From Rodentolepis nana (Eukaryota > Platyhelminthes > Cestoda > Cyclophyllidea > Hymenolepididae): 10,253 nucleotides of DNA. The position numbers and the translations under genes are program-made. Below are positions 8,153 to 10,253 of the stretch, piece after piece; position 1 is the first letter of the stretch, and each line of letters opens with the position of its first letter. Where the stretch lies: assembly GCA_900617975.1 (NCBI GenBank), contig UZAE01013103.1, positions 1-10,253 on the forward strand. The letters run 5' to 3'. The notes beneath the pieces were generated by a model, which did not search any database, was not told where the DNA came from, and saw only the letters and a list, made by a program, of their open reading frames with translations.

Positions 8153-8161
8153 TTTCGTCTG
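8153..8161 (+). CDS. Possible 9-nt micro-exon of gene B
   Basis: TTTCGTCTG lies between AAAGTCCAG and GTAAAC. In phase 1 it adds Val/Phe-Ser-Ser and leaves phase 1 unchanged, which fits the neighbours on both sides. No counterpart was found in gene A, and sites this short arise easily by chance. Confidence 0.3.
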
Positions 8162-8433
8162 GTAAACCTTAAAATAAATTAAAATTCGCCTAACTTTTGA
8201 AAATTCATAATATTATATAATTAATGTTACTATTGTTGGTGCTTAGGAAGTTCGTAGTAAATTGCATTACTTTTTAACAAAGGAATTAATTTGGCGTAAT
8301 TCTAATTGAACACATCACAGCCTTAGAAAGTATTTCCATTAGTTAACTAATAAGCAGTAATTGCAAATTACTGTAGAAATTCAACTATTTTTTCAGTTAT
8401 ATTTTCATTATTTTGCTAAATTCAAAAAAACAG

Positions 8434-8582
8434 GTTGCCCAATCGGATCTACTATTTCAAGCAAGTTATTCGCATTTCGTAGAAAATTACAATCATTAAT
8501 TAATTCTTATACCTCATCAACTGAATTGTTTATTGTACTTTATTTAGTTCTTTTTGGAAGTACCCTATGGATTTTCAAGTGA
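8434..8582 (+). CDS. Gene B terminal exon: hydrophobic C-terminal anchor
   Basis: 149 nt after an AAAAAAACAG acceptor, entering in phase 1 and ending at TGA 8580-8582. The G ending micro-exon b joins to give Gly-Cys. The exon encodes CPIGSTISSK, a basic patch (FRRK), a Ser/Thr segment (NSYTSSTE), then a hydrophobic run FIVLYLVLFGSTLWIF and a final Lys. Small residues before a hydrophobic end with almost no cytoplasmic tail resemble a GPI-attachment signal; a simple C-terminal membrane anchor is the alternative. A partial counterpart lies at 2584-2732. An earlier acceptor (TTTTTTCAG, 8390s) is in the wrong phase for the micro-exons. Confidence 0.65.
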
Positions 8583-8690
8583 TTCCTGTCATTCTAAAAA
8601 CAAATTCAAAATATTTCAGTCTTGTTTTCACATTAATTGTAAAAGTCATTTTAAAATCATTAAGTAATGAAAGCATAATAGCACTTTCAA

Positions 8691-8696
8691 AATAAA
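8691..8696 (+). promoter_or_regulatory. Polyadenylation signal of gene B
   Basis: AATAAA, 108 nt after the gene B stop codon, within AT-rich sequence and on the correct strand. It would give a short 3' UTR. No equally clear AATAAA was found close behind the gene A tail exon. Confidence 0.4.
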
Positions 8697-8699
8697 TGT

Positions 8700-9483
8700 T
8701 ACAACGTTGACAAGTCGGAAATCTTTGTTACGAATTGGGTTGACAGACATTTGATATATCTTCTTACTTGCGCACCAGACATGAATTAAAGATTTCGCTT
8801 TCCCAATTGGCAAAGTCTACGTTTCAACGAGCCTAAGATTTCAATACATCATATTCTGATCACTTGAACTGTTAATTTTTCCCTGTACGTCAGGAAAGTT
8901 GCCGGGGTTTGCAAGAATATCAAATTTTTCGAATTCGATTGCTTAAATTGTTTTTCTACTCTGAACTTGAACGCATTGTTTGATCTCATTTTGTGAAATG
9001 CACATTTTGAAGAGCCTCTTTTGGCTTTTTAAATTGATGAAACTAACTACTTTCCACTTGGTAGGTCTTTAAGCAGTAGAACAGATGACCATCAAATGAG
9101 CAGTAATAATAGCTTTACAAGAGCAATCAATCATATGCTAATATTGGAAATTGCAAATTTCCATCATATTAATACCTTTTATTTGGAGTAAGCTAGCTTA
9201 ATTAAATTCGTATTTAAAATGAATTCAGAAACATGCATTTGACGTTCAATTAATGCTGGAATTGAAGCAGATGCCGTTGTAAATTCTTTCTACTTTTGGC
9301 ATCGCAAAGTTGACGCAATTTAAGAGTCGATTTCCGTTATGAGTAAAACTCGGTCTGTAATATATGCTTCCTTTCAGACTATGCACTCTTTAATCCATAA
9401 TCATGCATGCTACTCCAAAGTTATGTTTAATTATATCAGTACGTCTCACTGAAATGGAATACCGGGAAGTCATTTTTTAGAAC
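8700..9483. other. Non-coding stretch between gene B and the right LTR
   Basis: AT-rich sequence with no open frame of note, no paired splice sites matching genes A or B, and no recognised repeat. A weak palindrome (GGAAATT-GCA-AATTTCC) near 9146 is the only structure seen. Confidence 0.5.
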
Positions 9484-9487
9484 ACTT

Positions 9488-9757
9488 TGTGGGACACGTC
9501 ACCGCATGCCTCCACGCCATGATTGGGAGGTGCGACCGTACAAACAATGACCAATCAGTAACCTCTGTTTGTTTAACCTAATCCCCCATCCTGATCCGCA
9601 ATATACGTCCTGAATAAACGTGCTCCGTGCTACACGTCTGTTTCCTTTATAGCTGGGCTATAGCTTAGCTGGTTCTGGGAGTCTAGCTAGATGTTGGAGA
9701 ACCTGCCATAGAGATTTCTGAGTTGGTTGGGCTTTAATAAAGTAGCAATCTGCTACA
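9488..9757 (+). mobile_element. Solo LTR, right copy
   Basis: 270 bp beginning TGTGGGACACGT and ending TGCTACA, flanked by a perfect 4-bp duplication ACTT (9484-9487 and 9758-9761). Its reverse complement matches 6101-6410 along the whole length, apart from many substitutions and about 40 bp of net length difference. The plus strand has CCAATCAG, TGAATAAACGTG and a second AATAAA near the 3' end. Having its own target duplication shows it inserted separately from the left copy; recombination between its two LTRs probably removed the internal part. Confidence 0.75.
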
Positions 9758-9761
9758 ACTT

Positions 9762-10253
9762 CACTAGGACCTTGGTTTCTTAAAAACAAATGGATTGAGG
9801 GGCGATAAGAGGTTTTTAACTAGAATGGCCATTGCTACATTAGTGGCAATAATAAACGCGATGTCACTTAATAATTCCACGGAGAACTGGATGGTAAATG
9901 GCCAAATGGCACAGATTAAGTAATCTAAATGAAACAAAGGCGTTTCATTGCAGTTAACGTAATCGTGGTTCCATTATGCAAATATGAATATTGTGCTCCA
10001 ATGCTCATTCTGAATAGGTGTATTTGCCACTATGTGTTTCCTTGTAGTTAAATGCCTTCCACCGTAAACTGCTGTACTTCACGTAGACCTTCATACCCCT
10101 ATTTTTTGTTAATTCCTGGCAGAATTTTCTAATTCCACTCACTCATTCGTTAAGTCTGCGTGTGTTTTTTTTCCCACAAATCACATTATTCTGAACTGAA
10201 CTTGACTCTATCAGCTCACTGGGAAATTTTGGACTGGCTTTCGACAGTGGTCT
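9762..10253. other. Right-end stretch without a supportable gene
   Basis: Slightly less AT-rich than the rest. I see no coding exon, RNA gene or repeat relative of the other elements here. Confidence 0.5.

Larger units (their letters stand above)
5685..8582 (+). pseudogene. Gene B: divergent paralogue of gene A, body exons partly decayed
   Basis: Counterparts of gene A parts appear on the plus strand in the same order: exon 1 (5685-5778), exon 2 (5876-5959), exon 3 (6559-6664), exon 4 (6970-7036), possibly exon 5 (from 7382), exon 6 (7694-7836), micro-exon a (7905-7934), micro-exon b (8074-8103) and the terminal exon (8434-8582). Evidence is strongest for exon 6 onward and weak for exons 1, 2 and 5. 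Exon 3 has a TGA at 6639 and exon 4 a TAA at 7034. Exon 6 lacks the GT donor present in gene A, and no signal peptide or ATG is evident. An LTR has inserted between exons 2 and 3. The 3' part looks intact, so the gene may still be transcribed, donate exons, or have been inactivated recently from its 5' end. Confidence 0.6.

Noticed and set aside
8361..8433. Upstream part of the open frame ending at 8582, starting from an ATG at 8361
   Set aside because: The frame before 8434 is intron by homology. The acceptor at 8431-8433 is in the phase demanded by the micro-exons.

Overview
The window is AT-rich, animal-type nuclear DNA. It has no bacterial-style operons and no long open frames. Coding sequence comes as short exons bounded by GT/AG splice sites, and two solo LTRs are present. 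The most informative feature is a set of symmetric 30-nt micro-exons combined with a signal-peptide first exon and a hydrophobic C-terminal exon. That architecture is best known from the micro-exon genes (MEGs) of schistosomes and other parasitic flatworms, so a platyhelminth is my best guess. No sequence-level match proves it, and other micro-exon-rich animals such as aphids cannot be excluded.

Layout: 1-2583 holds no gene I can support. Gene A lies on the minus strand from about 5315 (TATA box) down to about 2584. It has a signal-peptide exon, five body exons of 82-153 nt, 30-nt micro-exons and a C-terminal tail exon. Five of its six large-exon boundaries join in frame through good splice sites. 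Gene B lies on the plus strand from about 5685 to 8582, head to head with gene A. It is a diverged paralogue: counterparts of nearly all A exons appear in the same order, but several carry stops or lack splice donors. Its micro-exons and C-terminal exon are intact.

A solo LTR (6101-6410) sits between the exon-2 and exon-3 counterparts of gene B. A second copy of the same LTR (9488-9757), in opposite orientation and with a perfect 4-bp target duplication, lies beyond gene B. The stretches 8700-9483 and 9762-10253 show no gene.

How it fits together (inference): gene A would encode a secreted or surface glycoprotein of about 250-280 residues. It would have paired cysteines, four N-glycosylation sequons, and a Ser/Thr-rich stalk built from interchangeable 10-residue micro-exon units. 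In gene B the chain ends in a hydrophobic segment that looks like a GPI-anchor signal or terminal membrane anchor. In gene A the equivalent exon is interrupted by a stop, so the product may be soluble. I do not recognise the ectodomain as any named family.
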